DNA of 64,000 nt, taken from Algiphilus sp022763315 (GTDB taxonomy: Bacteria > Pseudomonadota > Gammaproteobacteria > Nevskiales > Nevskiaceae). The position numbers and the translations under genes are program-made. Each line of letters opens with the position of its first letter. The stretch's first letter is position 1. The notes under the pieces were generated by a model that searched no databases, was not told where the DNA came from, and saw nothing but the letters and a program-made list of their open reading frames with translations. The stretch lies in NCBI RefSeq assembly GCF_965249985.1, contig NZ_OZ252280.1; one strand, written 5' to 3'. This document shows positions 15,895 to 24,201 of the stretch, piece by piece.

Positions 15895-18438
15895 ATGGTC
15901 CGAGACGGTCTGGCGTTCCTGATTTTCTTTGTCTCCGGGTTCGCCGCGCTGGTCTACCAGGTCCTGTGGCTGCGCGAACTCGGGCTACTCTTCGGCAATA
16001 CCGCGGAAGCGGCGGCGACCGTCATTGCGGTCTTCTTTGCTGGCATCGCCGCCGGTGGCGCCTACTGGGGCGCCCGCGTCGGGCGGCATCGCAGCCCTCT
16101 CCGCAGCTTCGGCATTCTTGAGCTCTGCGTCGCCGTCACTGCACTGCTGCATTTCGTGCTGGTGCACGCCTACCACGCGATCTACCCGCTGCTCTATGCC
16201 GTGGTCGGTGAATCGGCAGCGCTCACCACCCTGCTCAAACTCATCCTGGCCTTCGTGGTGCTCTTCCCACCGGCCTTCTTCATGGGCGGCACCCTGCCGG
16301 CCATGGGTCAGCACCTGATCCGCAGCCCGGCGCGATTGGGGCCCACCGGCAGCCTGCTCTACGCCGTGAACACACTCGGTGGCATGTCGGGGGCTTTTGC
16401 GGGCGCCTTCGTGCTGCCGCTGACGATGGACATCGATCACGTATATCTGTTCGCTGTCGGGCTCGACGCGCTGGTGGGACTATGCGCGCTGATGCTGGCG
16501 GCGCGTACAAGACAAGCCGTGCCGGCCCGCCCAGCCAATACGACCTACCCCGACCGGCCGCCAACGCCTTCCAAGGCTGCCGCGCCGCTACCGGGTGCCC
16601 TTGTCGCCTTGTTGGCCTTTGCCTCCGGGGCCGCTGCGCTGGCAGTGGAAGTGCTCTGGACGCGCATGTTCGCCCAGGTGCTGCACAACTCGGTCTACAC
16701 CTACTCGGTGGTGCTGATCCTTTTTCTGGCTGCGCTGGCCTTCGGTTCCCTGCTGGCGAGCATCCTGGCGCGAACGCGACTGGCGCCGGCGCCGATCGTA
16801 GCCGCACTACTCACCGCCACCGGCGTGGCCGTGGGGGCCAGTCCGTGGCTATTCGCGACGCTTACCGGCGGCCTCAACTATGTAGGTGGCGGCGACGAAG
16901 GCTTTGGACGCTACATCGCCATCGTCTTTGCCAAGGCAGCGGTCGTGGTCCTGCCGGCGGGCGTCCTGCTCGGCACGGTATTGCCCTATTTGTTGCGCAT
17001 CCTCCAGGGGCGCGGCACAACCGCTGGTGCCACCATCGGGCGACTGGTGGCGGTCAACACCGTCGGCGGCATCCTCGGCGCGGTGGGGGCCGGCTTCCTG
17101 CTGCTTGCTTGGTTGGGGCTATGGGCGGCGCTCGTCGCCATCGCCGTGGGCTATCTGGCGCTGGCGGGCGCGGTCCTGCTCGCCACGCCTCTTGCGCCGC
17201 GCTGGACCGTGGCGGCCCCTGTGACCCTCGCCGGGCTGATGCTGTTCCTGGCCCTGCACATGCTCCCCGATCGCATCCGCAACTTTCGCGGCGAGACGCT
17301 CGTGGAGCTGCGGGAAGGCAGTCACGCCACAGCGGCGGTGGTGCGTCGCGATGGTCACAAGCTGATCCGCGTCAACAACTTCTATCGCCTCGGCGGTACG
17401 GGTGCAATGGCCTCGGAGCGTAACCAGGGCCGCATTCCACTGATGCTGCACCCGAACCCGCGCAGCGTCTTCTTCCTGGGCTTGGGTACCGGCATCACGG
17501 CCGGTGCCGCGATGGAATTCGACCTGGCGCGCATCGACATCTGCGAAATCCTGCCGGAGGTCGTCTACCTGGCGCGTCGCCACTTCAACGATGCGGCGCA
17601 GGGACTCTATGACGATCCGCGGACCGACATCCGCGTCGAGGACGGGCGCAACTGCCTGGCGGCGCGCCCTCGGCAGTACGACGTCATCATCAGCGATCTG
17701 TTTACGCCCTGGAAGGCCGGTACCGGCAACCTCTACACGGTGGAGCACTACGAACTGGCGCGCGAACGGCTTCATCCCGGCGGTTTGTTCGCGCAGTGGT
17801 TGCCGATGTACCAGCTCGACCGCGCGGATTTCGACATCATCGTGCGCTCCATGCTCGAAGCCTTCCCGCGGGTCGTGCTGTGGCGCGGTGACATGTTCGC
17901 CAGTGCCCCGATCCTGGCGGTCGTCGGTTACCCCGACGCGCATGCCACCATTGACCCCAACGCGCTGCGCGGGCACGGCCTCGCCTTGGCGGGCCGTGAT
18001 GATCTGCCTGCCGACGCGGTGGAGGCGGCGGCGCTTCGCTTCTATGTCGGGAACCTTTCCAGCAGCGCCTCACTCTTTGCGGACGCCCCCGCCAACCACG
18101 ACGACCGCCCCGTCATCGAGTACCTCAGTCCGCAGCGGCACGGCGGTGATCGTGGATCGCGCTTCGTGGGCATGCCACTGGCGCGCTTCTACGAGGCGCT
18201 TGCAACCCAGACGCCGCCCGCCCGCGACCCTTACCTGCAAGCGCTCGACGACACCCAGCGCGGCTATGTCACCGCCGGACTGAGCTACTACCGCTACGTC
18301 GCACTCCAGCACGAAGGCCATTTCGAAGCCGCTGAGGTCTTCCTGAATGATTTCCTGGCGCGCACGCCCTTCAAACTGCCGCCGGCCGTGAACCGCCGGG
18401 ACGCCCCGGCCAGCCAATGGGACTTCACCACGCGGTGA
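15895..18438 (+). CDS. Membrane-fused spermidine synthase-like protein
   Basis: 847 residues. The first ~450 are about a dozen hydrophobic helices in two blocks separated by a Pro-rich loop near 205-225 (Pro-Pro-Thr-Pro-Ser). They have repeated Gly-rich helices of the MFS-like transporter part found in SpeE fusions. From about 465 there is a spermidine-synthase-like domain with the AdoMet-type motif Phe-Leu-Gly-Leu-Gly-Thr-Gly-Ile-Thr near 525, Ile-Ser-Asp-Leu-Phe-Thr-Pro-Trp and Leu-Tyr-Thr-Val-Glu-His-Tyr, and a C-terminal tail. The Asp pair of true aminopropyltransferases is not plainly conserved (Ser-Asp-Leu-Phe is seen), and there is no AdoMet decarboxylase gene nearby. Polyamine synthesis is therefore uncertain. 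Confidence 0.85.
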   Translation: MVRDGLAFLIFFVSGFAALVYQVLWLRELGLLFGNTAEAAATVIAVFFAGIAAGGAYWGARVGRHRSPLRSFGILELCVAVTALLHFVLVHAYHAIYPLLYAVVGESAALTTLLKLILAFVVLFPPAFFMGGTLPAMGQHLIRSPARLGPTGSLLYAVNTLGGMSGAFAGAFVLPLTMDIDHVYLFAVGLDALVGLCALMLAARTRQAVPARPANTTYPDRPPTPSKAAAPLPGALVALLAFASGAAALAVEVLWTRMFAQVLHNSVYTYSVVLILFLAALAFGSLLASILARTRLAPAPIVAALLTATGVAVGASPWLFATLTGGLNYVGGGDEGFGRYIAIVFAKAAVVVLPAGVLLGTVLPYLLRILQGRGTTAGATIGRLVAVNTVGGILGAVGAGFLLLAWLGLWAALVAIAVGYLALAGAVLLATPLAPRWTVAAPVTLAGLMLFLALHMLPDRIRNFRGETLVELREGSHATAAVVRRDGHKLIRVNNFYRLGGTGAMASERNQGRIPLMLHPNPRSVFFLGLGTGITAGAAMEFDLARIDICEILPEVVYLARRHFNDAAQGLYDDPRTDIRVEDGRNCLAARPRQYDVIISDLFTPWKAGTGNLYTVEHYELARERLHPGGLFAQWLPMYQLDRADFDIIVRSMLEAFPRVVLWRGDMFASAPILAVVGYPDAHATIDPNALRGHGLALAGRDDLPADAVEAAALRFYVGNLSSSASLFADAPANHDDRPVIEYLSPQRHGGDRGSRFVGMPLARFYEALATQTPPARDPYLQALDDTQRGYVTAGLSYYRYVALQHEGHFEAAEVFLNDFLARTPFKLPPAVNRRDAPASQWDFTTR

Positions 18439-18447
18439 CACTGACCC

Positions 18448-18466
18448 GGACGCTATGGCCGCGTCC
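18448..18466. terminator. Hairpin between convergent genes, possible weak terminator
   Basis: GGACGC, seven-base loop, GCGTCC lies in the 51-base gap between the stop of the spermidine-synthase fusion and the stop of the zinc permease. There is no U-tract on either strand, so intrinsic termination is doubtful. The position between converging genes is the main support. Confidence 0.3.
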
Positions 18467-18489
18467 CTCCCGGCGTGACGTTGCTCGCG

Positions 18490-19278
18490 CTACCGGGCGC
18501 GGGGCGCCAGTCGCAGGGCGCTGAACATTGCCAGGATGAGGACCAGGGTGGGACCGAAGGGCTGATCGAGCAGCATCGCCCCCACGAAGGCGAGCACGTA
18601 GGCAAGCGCACCAAGCCCCGCACTGAGCAGCAACGCGCGTTGCCACCCGTGCATCAAGCCGAAGGCGACCCAGGGCGGCACGAACAGCAGCGCGAAAGCC
18701 GCAAAGGCGCCCATTGCCACAGTGCCGAGCACGCTCGCGGCCACGACCAGCGCGCCGAACAGCACGCGGTGGGGCCAGGCCGGAATCCGGTTGGCCGAGT
18801 ACCAATCCGGGAACAGGCGTTCGCGCAAGACCCGCGGTTGCAGCCAGCCCATGCTGACAAGCACCAGGACCAGCAACATGACGGCGCCGACAAGATGGAC
18901 GCTGTGCGTGAAATAGAGCTGCCCACGCATGAGGCTTTCGCCGGTGACGTGGCCGTGCGGCACAAACCCCGCCAGCAGCAATGCGCCTGACCACCCGATC
19001 AGGATCATCACCCCGAAATGCGCGTTGTCCGGGCGCGGAATGAAGAGCCGCAGCACAACCGCCAACGAGGCGGCGAGCGATGCCGTCAACAATGCCGGCA
19101 GATGCAGCGGCCCCGACAGCACCGTACCGGCGGCCGCGACATGCACCAGCCCAAGCGCGGCCAACCATTCGTCGCGGGCACGCAGCAAGGCGCCCACCAT
19201 CGGCAGCGCCACGGCCAGACACAGCCCGGTCAGGAAAGGCAGCCGGAACAGCGGGTCGAACAGCAACCAATCACTCAT
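18490..19278 (-). CDS. aztB: Zinc ABC transporter permease (AztB/ZnuB family)
   Basis: 262 residues from the ATG (Met-Ser-Asp-Trp-Leu-Leu-Phe) that overlaps the end of the ATPase gene by eight bases. A 19-residue extension lies wholly inside the ATPase gene and is rejected. There are seven to nine membrane helices of the ABC-3 (metal) permease family. The N-terminal Asp-Pro-Leu-Phe-Arg-Leu-Pro-Phe is the usual 'Phe-Met-Arg' type opening. A Gly-rich helix (Gly-Thr-Val-Ala-Met-Gly-Ala-Phe) occurs in the second half. It is the last gene of the zinc operon and should form the channel for zinc import across the inner membrane. Confidence 0.85.
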   Translation of the reverse strand: MSDWLLFDPLFRLPFLTGLCLAVALPMVGALLRARDEWLAALGLVHVAAAGTVLSGPLHLPALLTASLAASLAVVLRLFIPRPDNAHFGVMILIGWSGALLLAGFVPHGHVTGESLMRGQLYFTHSVHLVGAVMLLVLVLVSMGWLQPRVLRERLFPDWYSANRIPAWPHRVLFGALVVAASVLGTVAMGAFAAFALLFVPPWVAFGLMHGWQRALLLSAGLGALAYVLAFVGAMLLDQPFGPTLVLILAMFSALRLAPRAR

Positions 19279-19864
19279 CGGCGTTCGCTCGCGACACATC
19301 CACCACGCGATGGCAGTGCTCGTGCAGAAAAGCATGCTCGTGGCTGACGAGAACGACCGCGCGATCCGCCGGCAAGGCGTTCAGCACCTGCGAGAGCAAC
19401 GCGATGGCGTCGTCATCGAGATTGTTGGTGGGCTCGTCCAGCAGGGTCAGATCCGTCGGCGCCGCGAGGCAGGCCCAGGCCTGCAGGAACTGGAACTGCC
19501 CGCCGCTCATATCGCGCACCGGGCGTTCGAGCAGTTCTACTACGCGTTCCGGAGCCTGCCCGGCATCGGCGTTGAGCAGCCGCAGGAACTCGCGCCCGAG
19601 TAGTGGCAATTCAGGGGGTTGCTCCAGGCGTTGCCAGTGATGCGTCATGCGCAGCCCGGGCGCACGGCGCACGGTGCCGGAAAACACGCGCGCGGCACCG
19701 GTGATGGCGCGCAGCACAGTGGACTTGCCCGCCCCGTTCCGGCCGCTCAGGCCGACGACCTCGCCGCGCGCCACCACAAAAGAAACGGGACCCGCAACGG
19801 GTGCCGAGTATCCGGCGACCAGCCCGTCAATACTGACGAGCGGGCCGGGAGAGGCTTCAGGCAT
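19271..19864 (-). CDS. aztA: Zinc ABC transporter ATPase (AztA/ZnuC family), compact
   Basis: 197 residues, short for the family. Walker A is Gly-Arg-Asn-Gly-Ala-Gly-Lys-Ser-Thr (about 42-50). The signature is Met-Ser-Gly-Gly-Gln near 118, Walker B is Leu-Thr-Leu-Leu-Asp-Glu-Pro-Thr-Asn-Asn-Leu-Asp, and the H-loop is Ser-His-Glu-His. All catalytic parts are present; the C-terminal extension of ZnuC is missing. It overlaps the substrate-binding protein gene by eight bases and the permease by eight, so the three are translationally coupled. Confidence 0.88.
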   Translation of the reverse strand: MPEASPGPLVSIDGLVAGYSAPVAGPVSFVVARGEVVGLSGRNGAGKSTVLRAITGAARVFSGTVRRAPGLRMTHHWQRLEQPPELPLLGREFLRLLNADAGQAPERVVELLERPVRDMSGGQFQFLQAWACLAAPTDLTLLDEPTNNLDDDAIALLSQVLNALPADRAVVLVSHEHAFLHEHCHRVVDVSRANADE

Positions 19865-20747
19865 CCTTGTGCGTCATCGCTGCCACCCAGCGGCCGATCA
19901 GTTCCAGGTAGGCGTCAGCGCCTTCGCCGGGATTCACGTCGGAAGGCAACAGGTGGACCGGCCACCCAAGCTGCTGCGCCATGAAACGCGATGGTTTGTC
20001 AGGTTGGTAGACGCGGGCCACGACAACGCCTTCACCGCCCTTCAAGTCGCGCACGAGTCCGCTCAGGTGGCTCGCGGTCGGTGGCACGCCGGGCAGGGGC
20101 TCAATGGTGCCAACCAGTGGGATGTTGAGGGCTTGCGCCAAGTATTGCACATCGCCGTGGTAGCTCAGCACCGGCAGCGGATCGCCCATCGCCTGCCGCC
20201 AGGCGTCCATTTTTTCCGCGACCTGTGCGGCGAAGGCCTCCGCATTGGCACGGAAGGTTTCGGCGTTGCCCTCGTCGAGGCTGGCGAAACGCTCGGCCAG
20301 CGCCCGACCGGCTTGGGCGAGGTTTTCCGGGTTCATGTAGGCGTGTGGGTTGCCCACCGGGTGCACGTCGCCACGCGCGCGGTCAGCGACGCCTTCGTCC
20401 TTGATCAATTCGATGTGCCGCGCAAGCTCGAAGTAACCCGACTGACCTGGTTGCACGGTGCCGTTGTTGGCGCCATCAATGGCTGCGGGCAGCCAGCCGA
20501 TCTCCAGTTCCGCGCCTACCGCCACCACCATGTCGGCGTTGCGCAGCGCCGCCATCATGCTCGGCCGCGCTTCCAGGTAGTGCGGATCGCGATCGTTCGG
20601 GGCCATGACGGTCACCTCGACGGCCTCGCCGCCGACCGTCTCGACCAGCATCCCCATATTGGCCGTGGTGGCGGCCACACGGATCTCCGCTGCCGCCGGC
20701 AATGCGGCCAGCAGCAGGACAAGTCCGCTCATCCAATTGCGTTTCAT
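19857..20747 (-). CDS. aztC: Zinc-binding periplasmic protein of the ABC transporter (AztC/ZnuA family)
   Basis: 296 residues with a signal peptide (cleavage after Leu-Pro-Ala-Ala-Ala, about residue 20). It is a cluster A-I metal-binding protein. Likely zinc ligands are the His in Asp-Arg-Asp-Pro-His-Tyr-Leu-Glu (near 57), the His in Gly-Asn-Pro-His-Ala-Tyr-Met-Asn-Pro (near 133) and a later His (Leu-Ser-Tyr-His-Gly-Asp). It lacks the long His-rich loop of ZnuA. This fits AztC, which receives zinc from AztD. Here the His-rich sequence is carried by the upstream lipoprotein and barrel instead. Confidence 0.9.
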   Translation of the reverse strand: MKRNWMSGLVLLLAALPAAAEIRVAATTANMGMLVETVGGEAVEVTVMAPNDRDPHYLEARPSMMAALRNADMVVAVGAELEIGWLPAAIDGANNGTVQPGQSGYFELARHIELIKDEGVADRARGDVHPVGNPHAYMNPENLAQAGRALAERFASLDEGNAETFRANAEAFAAQVAEKMDAWRQAMGDPLPVLSYHGDVQYLAQALNIPLVGTIEPLPGVPPTASHLSGLVRDLKGGEGVVVARVYQPDKPSRFMAQQLGWPVHLLPSDVNPGEGADAYLELIGRWVAAMTHKDA

Positions 20748-20801
20748 ATCGACTCCAGAATCAAGAATGACAGCAGAAACGGATCACCCAGCGGCGGCGC
20801 G

Positions 20802-22205
20802 CTAGAAATCGTGCGCGCCGTGCACACCAAGGCTGAAGGTGAATTGCAGATCCGCGCGCCAGAAACCGTCGTGGCGATCGATATGATCACCGTGGGGTGC
20901 ATCGCCGGGCTCGGTATGACTGAGCTGGAAACGCAGCCGTGAGAACTCGGTGGGCAGGAAGCTGATCTGCCCCGCGTAGCGATAGGTGGTGCCGGCTTCT
21001 TCGTTCAGGCCGTCGAAGAAGGTTTCGTTAGTCAGCCCCAATGCTTCGTAGCGCAGACCGGCGTTCCAGCGCGGCTGGAATCCGTACAGCGTCTGCGCAT
21101 AGAAACCGTCCTGACGGAACTTGCCTGTGCGCGCGATGCTGCCGTTCTGAATGTAGTCGAGGTTGCGCTCGCGATAGAAATACTCACCCTGCACCACCCA
21201 GTCGCCCTGGCCAAAGGGCTTCCCAGAGTCGTATTTGTAGACCGCGTCGGCTCCCACGAACCAGGCGCTGCCATCCAGTGCCTCATCGCCGCTCTCCGCC
21301 ACGCTCTGCCAGACATCGCTGAAACCACCCGATAGGCCGGCCAGTAAGGCGTGGTCATAACCGAGGTCGGGGCCGAATTTGGCGAAGGCCGTGAACAGAC
21401 GTGGCTCGCTGCTCGTCTCAAGCCCCAGCGCCTCGGCCTCTTCCGATTGCGTCGACACCCCTGGGTTGTCGCCGGCCAGCACCTCGACGCCCAGGCGGGT
21501 GTAGGTGTCGGTCGGCGCGACCCAGGACAGCTGCGCACCGAGCTCGGTCAGACCTTCGTCCCCGAACATGTTCTCCACCACGAGCGGCTGGTCGGTGAAG
21601 TCCCAGTCGTGGGTGTGCTGGCGGTTGATGTACCCGATGTCGCTGCGGAACTTGCCGCCCTTGATCTGCAGTCCCGCGGGCAGCGCGGTCGTGGTCACGA
21701 AACCCTCTTCGAGCTCGACACCGCCGTCGAAGACGACGGCCTGAATCAACAAATCAAAGAATGGGTCCACCGAGCCCGAGAAGACCAGTTCCACCTCGCG
21801 GACCTGGAAGCCCTCCTCGATGCCGTGGCTGTGGCCACCACCCTCGCCGTGGGAATGGTCATGACTGTGGCTGTGGTCGCCGCCAAAGCCCGCCGGTTCT
21901 AGCGCTTCGCCGCTGAACTGGCGCGAGAAGACCGTATCCAGAATGACCGAAATGGCCGGGTTGAAGGCAGTGCCCGACGTCACGGGCGAGGTCCCCGCGA
22001 CTTGCATGCCGCTGATCTGAAGCGGACCACCGTTGCGGGCACGAATCGGTGCGGGGCGCTGCCCACGTGACTCCACCTGCTCCAGCACCTCGTCGATACG
22101 CAGCTCACCGTCTGCGCTTTGCGAATCCGCGTCTTGTGCCCAAGATGGTCCGGCGAATACCAGACCGGCGCCCAGGATCGCGATGATCCGTGTAAAGCTC
22201 AGCAT
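20802..22205 (-). CDS. Outer-membrane beta-barrel protein with His-rich loop, zinc operon
   Basis: 467 residues. The start is chosen at the ATG with GGGAG eight bases before it, giving a compact signal peptide (ending Pro-Ser-Trp-Ala). An ATG 14 codons upstream, overlapping the aztD-like stop (ATGA) and also with GGGAGG, is possible. The mature protein has alternating hydrophobic/charged beta-strands and ends in a terminal Phe (His-Asp-Phe), the mark of an outer-membrane barrel. A segment near residues 110-130 is a run of His/Ser/Gly (Gly-Asp-His-Ser-His-Ser-His-Asp-His-Ser-His). There is no evident TonB plug, and 467 residues is too short for a classical TonB-dependent receptor. It likely admits zinc across the outer membrane; this role is inferred from the operon. 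Confidence 0.8.
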   Translation of the reverse strand: MLSFTRIIAILGAGLVFAGPSWAQDADSQSADGELRIDEVLEQVESRGQRPAPIRARNGGPLQISGMQVAGTSPVTSGTAFNPAISVILDTVFSRQFSGEALEPAGFGGDHSHSHDHSHGEGGGHSHGIEEGFQVREVELVFSGSVDPFFDLLIQAVVFDGGVELEEGFVTTTALPAGLQIKGGKFRSDIGYINRQHTHDWDFTDQPLVVENMFGDEGLTELGAQLSWVAPTDTYTRLGVEVLAGDNPGVSTQSEEAEALGLETSSEPRLFTAFAKFGPDLGYDHALLAGLSGGFSDVWQSVAESGDEALDGSAWFVGADAVYKYDSGKPFGQGDWVVQGEYFYRERNLDYIQNGSIARTGKFRQDGFYAQTLYGFQPRWNAGLRYEALGLTNETFFDGLNEEAGTTYRYAGQISFLPTEFSRLRFQLSHTEPGDAPHGDHIDRHDGFWRADLQFTFSLGVHGAHDF

Positions 22206-22243
22206 GCTCTTGCTCCCAGCGTTGATTCGAAGTGCCTTCGGTT

Positions 22244-24055
22244 TCATTCAGCGCCTCCCAGCCAGACAAGGCCAGAGGGCACGTAGTCGACCGCCACACT
22301 CTCCAGCACTTCCCCGCTTTCAAGATCCACGACAACGACGAGGCGATTGACGGGGTCCGTCACAAAGGCGAGGCCATCGTGACCCGACACCGCCAGGCTC
22401 GGCGCCGGCAGATCCTCATCGTCCTGGGCGCCCAGGACGGCGCGCGAGTGCGTCAGCGTCCACTCCTGACCGGTATTGAAGATGTGGAGTTCGCCGGCAT
22501 CGTCGAGGGCGACGAAATGCTCGCCATGTCCATCGAAGGCCATGGCTTCAATGCCGAGGTCCTCCGGCCAGCCGGCCAGCGCCTCGATATCGCCGTGCGT
22601 GGGGTGAATCAGATACGGGTGACCGCTGGCAATACCCACCATCTCGGGGACATCGGCGTGTGCCGCGAGCCTGCCGATGCGCATGTCGCCGGTGAAAGAC
22701 GCCGGGTTCGCAACCTTGGTGGCCGGGAAGCCGTTGGACTGACGATCGATCAGCAGGAGGCCATCACCGCAACCGAAGGCCGTATATCCGCCATTGCTGG
22801 CGCTGCCGTGCAAGCCCGGGCACTGCACATCGTAGGTCTCGATATGGCGGAACTGCCCGCCCAGGCGCTCGAGACGGTCGACACGCTCGGGCAGGAAGCT
22901 GTCGATATCCTCCTGGCGCGTGACAAACGCGACATTGCCCACGACCTGTGCCGCGCCGTGCTGCGCATAGGTCCGCGGAATGTAGTCCATCTCGCCCGCT
23001 TCGATACCGGCGTCGTTGAAGACGGCGACGCTGGCTGATGCCACACCCGTATCGCCGTCGAAGAACAGCGCCGACTGATCGCCGAAGGTCTGGAAATGCG
23101 TAGGCCGCGAATCGAAGAGCCGTAGCGACAGCACTTGCGGTTGGCCCATACCATCGTGCGCATGGTCATGGTCGTGATCATGCTCGTGACCGTGGTCGTG
23201 ATCGTCGTCATCGCCGTGGTCATGATCGTGGTCATGGTCGTGCTGCTTCAGCGTCGCTGCGTGCGTGTGCGCGTGCTCACCTTCGTGATCGTGCCCCCCG
23301 TCTTGCGCGTGCTCCTCGTCATGATCATGTTCCTCGTCGTGGGCATGGTCATCGCCACCATGGTCATGATCGTGGTCGTGGTCGCCATCATGATCGTGAT
23401 CGTCGTCATGACCATGGTCATCTTCAGCGATCAAACCGCTGTCGACGAACTGAACCAGATCGTTGTCGCGGCTCGTTACGACAAAGTAGCGCCCGCCTGC
23501 GCTGGCATGCAACCGCATGCCCGAACGATCCAGAAAGACGGCGTCGACCGGTGACAGGAGTGCCTCGGGACCATCGGCGTGGTCGTGGTCCTCGTCATGC
23601 TCCTCGTCGTGGTCATGATCGTGTTCTTCGTCGTGGTCGTGCTCGCCCTCATGGTCATGATCATGCTCTTCGTCGTGGCCGTGCTCGCCCTCATGGTCAT
23701 GATCATGCTCTTCGTCGTGGCCGTGCTCGCCCTCATGGTCATGATCATGTTCGTCGTCGTGGCCGTGCTCGCCCTCATGGTCATGATCATGTTCGTCGTC
23801 GTGTCCGTGCTCGCCGTCATGACCGTGATCGCCGTCATGTCCATCGTCACGCGCCGCCACATTCATGATGTGCAGGCGGTCACCGTTGTGCTCGACCAGG
23901 GCGAGTCGTCCCGCCACACCGTCGAGACCCGTTTGGACACGATCCGGATCCAGCTGCGCCTCGTTACCGCAGCCGACAAGCGAAATGGAAACGAAGGCGG
24001 ACGCAGCAGCAGCAATCGCGCTACGACGGAACTTGGGGCCACTTTGGTATCGCAT
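22244..24055 (-). CDS. aztD: AztD-like zinc chaperone lipoprotein with two very large His/Asp-rich blocks
   Basis: 603 residues from the ATG preceded by GGGAGA. The lipobox Leu-Val-Gly-Cys puts the lipid Cys at 29. Between beta-propeller strands lie two low-complexity His/Asp/Glu blocks, residues about 70-160 and 212-302, holding roughly 31 His each. The rest is the AztD propeller: Gly-Arg-Tyr-Phe-Val-Val-Thr-Ser-Arg, Ala-Leu-Phe-Phe-Asp-Gly-Asp, then Cys-Pro-Gly-Leu-His-Gly-Ser-Ala-Ser and Phe-Gly-Cys-Gly-Asp-Gly-Leu-Leu-Leu, the family signature. Known AztD is a soluble periplasmic chaperone that passes zinc to AztC and has one short His motif. This version is membrane-anchored with far more metal-binding residues, so a zinc store or trap is likely (inference). 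First gene of the zinc operon. Confidence 0.85.
   Translation of the reverse strand: MRYQSGPKFRRSAIAAAASAFVSISLVGCGNEAQLDPDRVQTGLDGVAGRLALVEHNGDRLHIMNVAARDDGHDGDHGHDGEHGHDDEHDHDHEGEHGHDDEHDHDHEGEHGHDEEHDHDHEGEHGHDEEHDHDHEGEHDHDEEHDHDHDEEHDEDHDHADGPEALLSPVDAVFLDRSGMRLHASAGGRYFVVTSRDNDLVQFVDSGLIAEDDHGHDDDHDHDGDHDHDHDHGGDDHAHDEEHDHDEEHAQDGGHDHEGEHAHTHAATLKQHDHDHDHDHGDDDDHDHGHEHDHDHDHAHDGMGQPQVLSLRLFDSRPTHFQTFGDQSALFFDGDTGVASASVAVFNDAGIEAGEMDYIPRTYAQHGAAQVVGNVAFVTRQEDIDSFLPERVDRLERLGGQFRHIETYDVQCPGLHGSASNGGYTAFGCGDGLLLIDRQSNGFPATKVANPASFTGDMRIGRLAAHADVPEMVGIASGHPYLIHPTHGDIEALAGWPEDLGIEAMAFDGHGEHFVALDDAGELHIFNTGQEWTLTHSRAVLGAQDDEDLPAPSLAVSGHDGLAFVTDPVNRLVVVVDLESGEVLESVAVDYVPSGLVWLGGAE
23641..23808. 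repeat. In-frame 42-bp tandem repeats coding the first His/Asp block
   Basis: Four consecutive 42-base units begin at 23641, 23683, 23725 and 23767. The first two are identical by eye and the others differ at a few bases. A degenerate fifth unit follows. Each unit codes a 14-residue module of the type Gly-Glu-His-Gly-His-Asp-Glu-Glu-His-Asp-His-Asp-His-Glu in the AztD-like gene. Unit length is a multiple of three, so copy-number changes would keep the frame. Confidence 0.92.
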
Positions 24056-24135
24056 GCATTCTCCCAACAAAGGTGTCGCACAAGCCATTGGAGACGCGTC
24101 ATCAATACAGTTGATAACGTCATCTACAGCGCAGC

Positions 24136-24148
24136 GTTATATCATAAC
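24136..24148. promoter_or_regulatory. Zur-type zinc operator
   Basis: GTTATATCATAAC, an inverted repeat (GTTAT-ATC-ATAAC), differs by one base from the gammaproteobacterial Zur core GTTATAnTATAAC. It lies between the aztD-like start (81 bases away) and the divergent methyltransferase start (54 bases away), in the most AT-rich part of the locus. Zinc-loaded Zur would repress from here. Both flanking genes could be controlled. Confidence 0.75.
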
Positions 24149-24201
24149 ACTCCATGTCAAAAGTTCGGAAGCGGGAAACCGCGGCATAAGAGCTGTCTTC
24201 C

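Noticed and set aside
20802..22205. Calling the zinc-operon barrel a TonB-dependent receptor
   Set aside because: No plug domain or TonB box is seen and the length is far below that class; a porin-like barrel fits better.
23641..23808. Possible CRISPR array
   Set aside because: The units are contiguous, without unique spacers, are in frame within a protein, and no cas genes are near.
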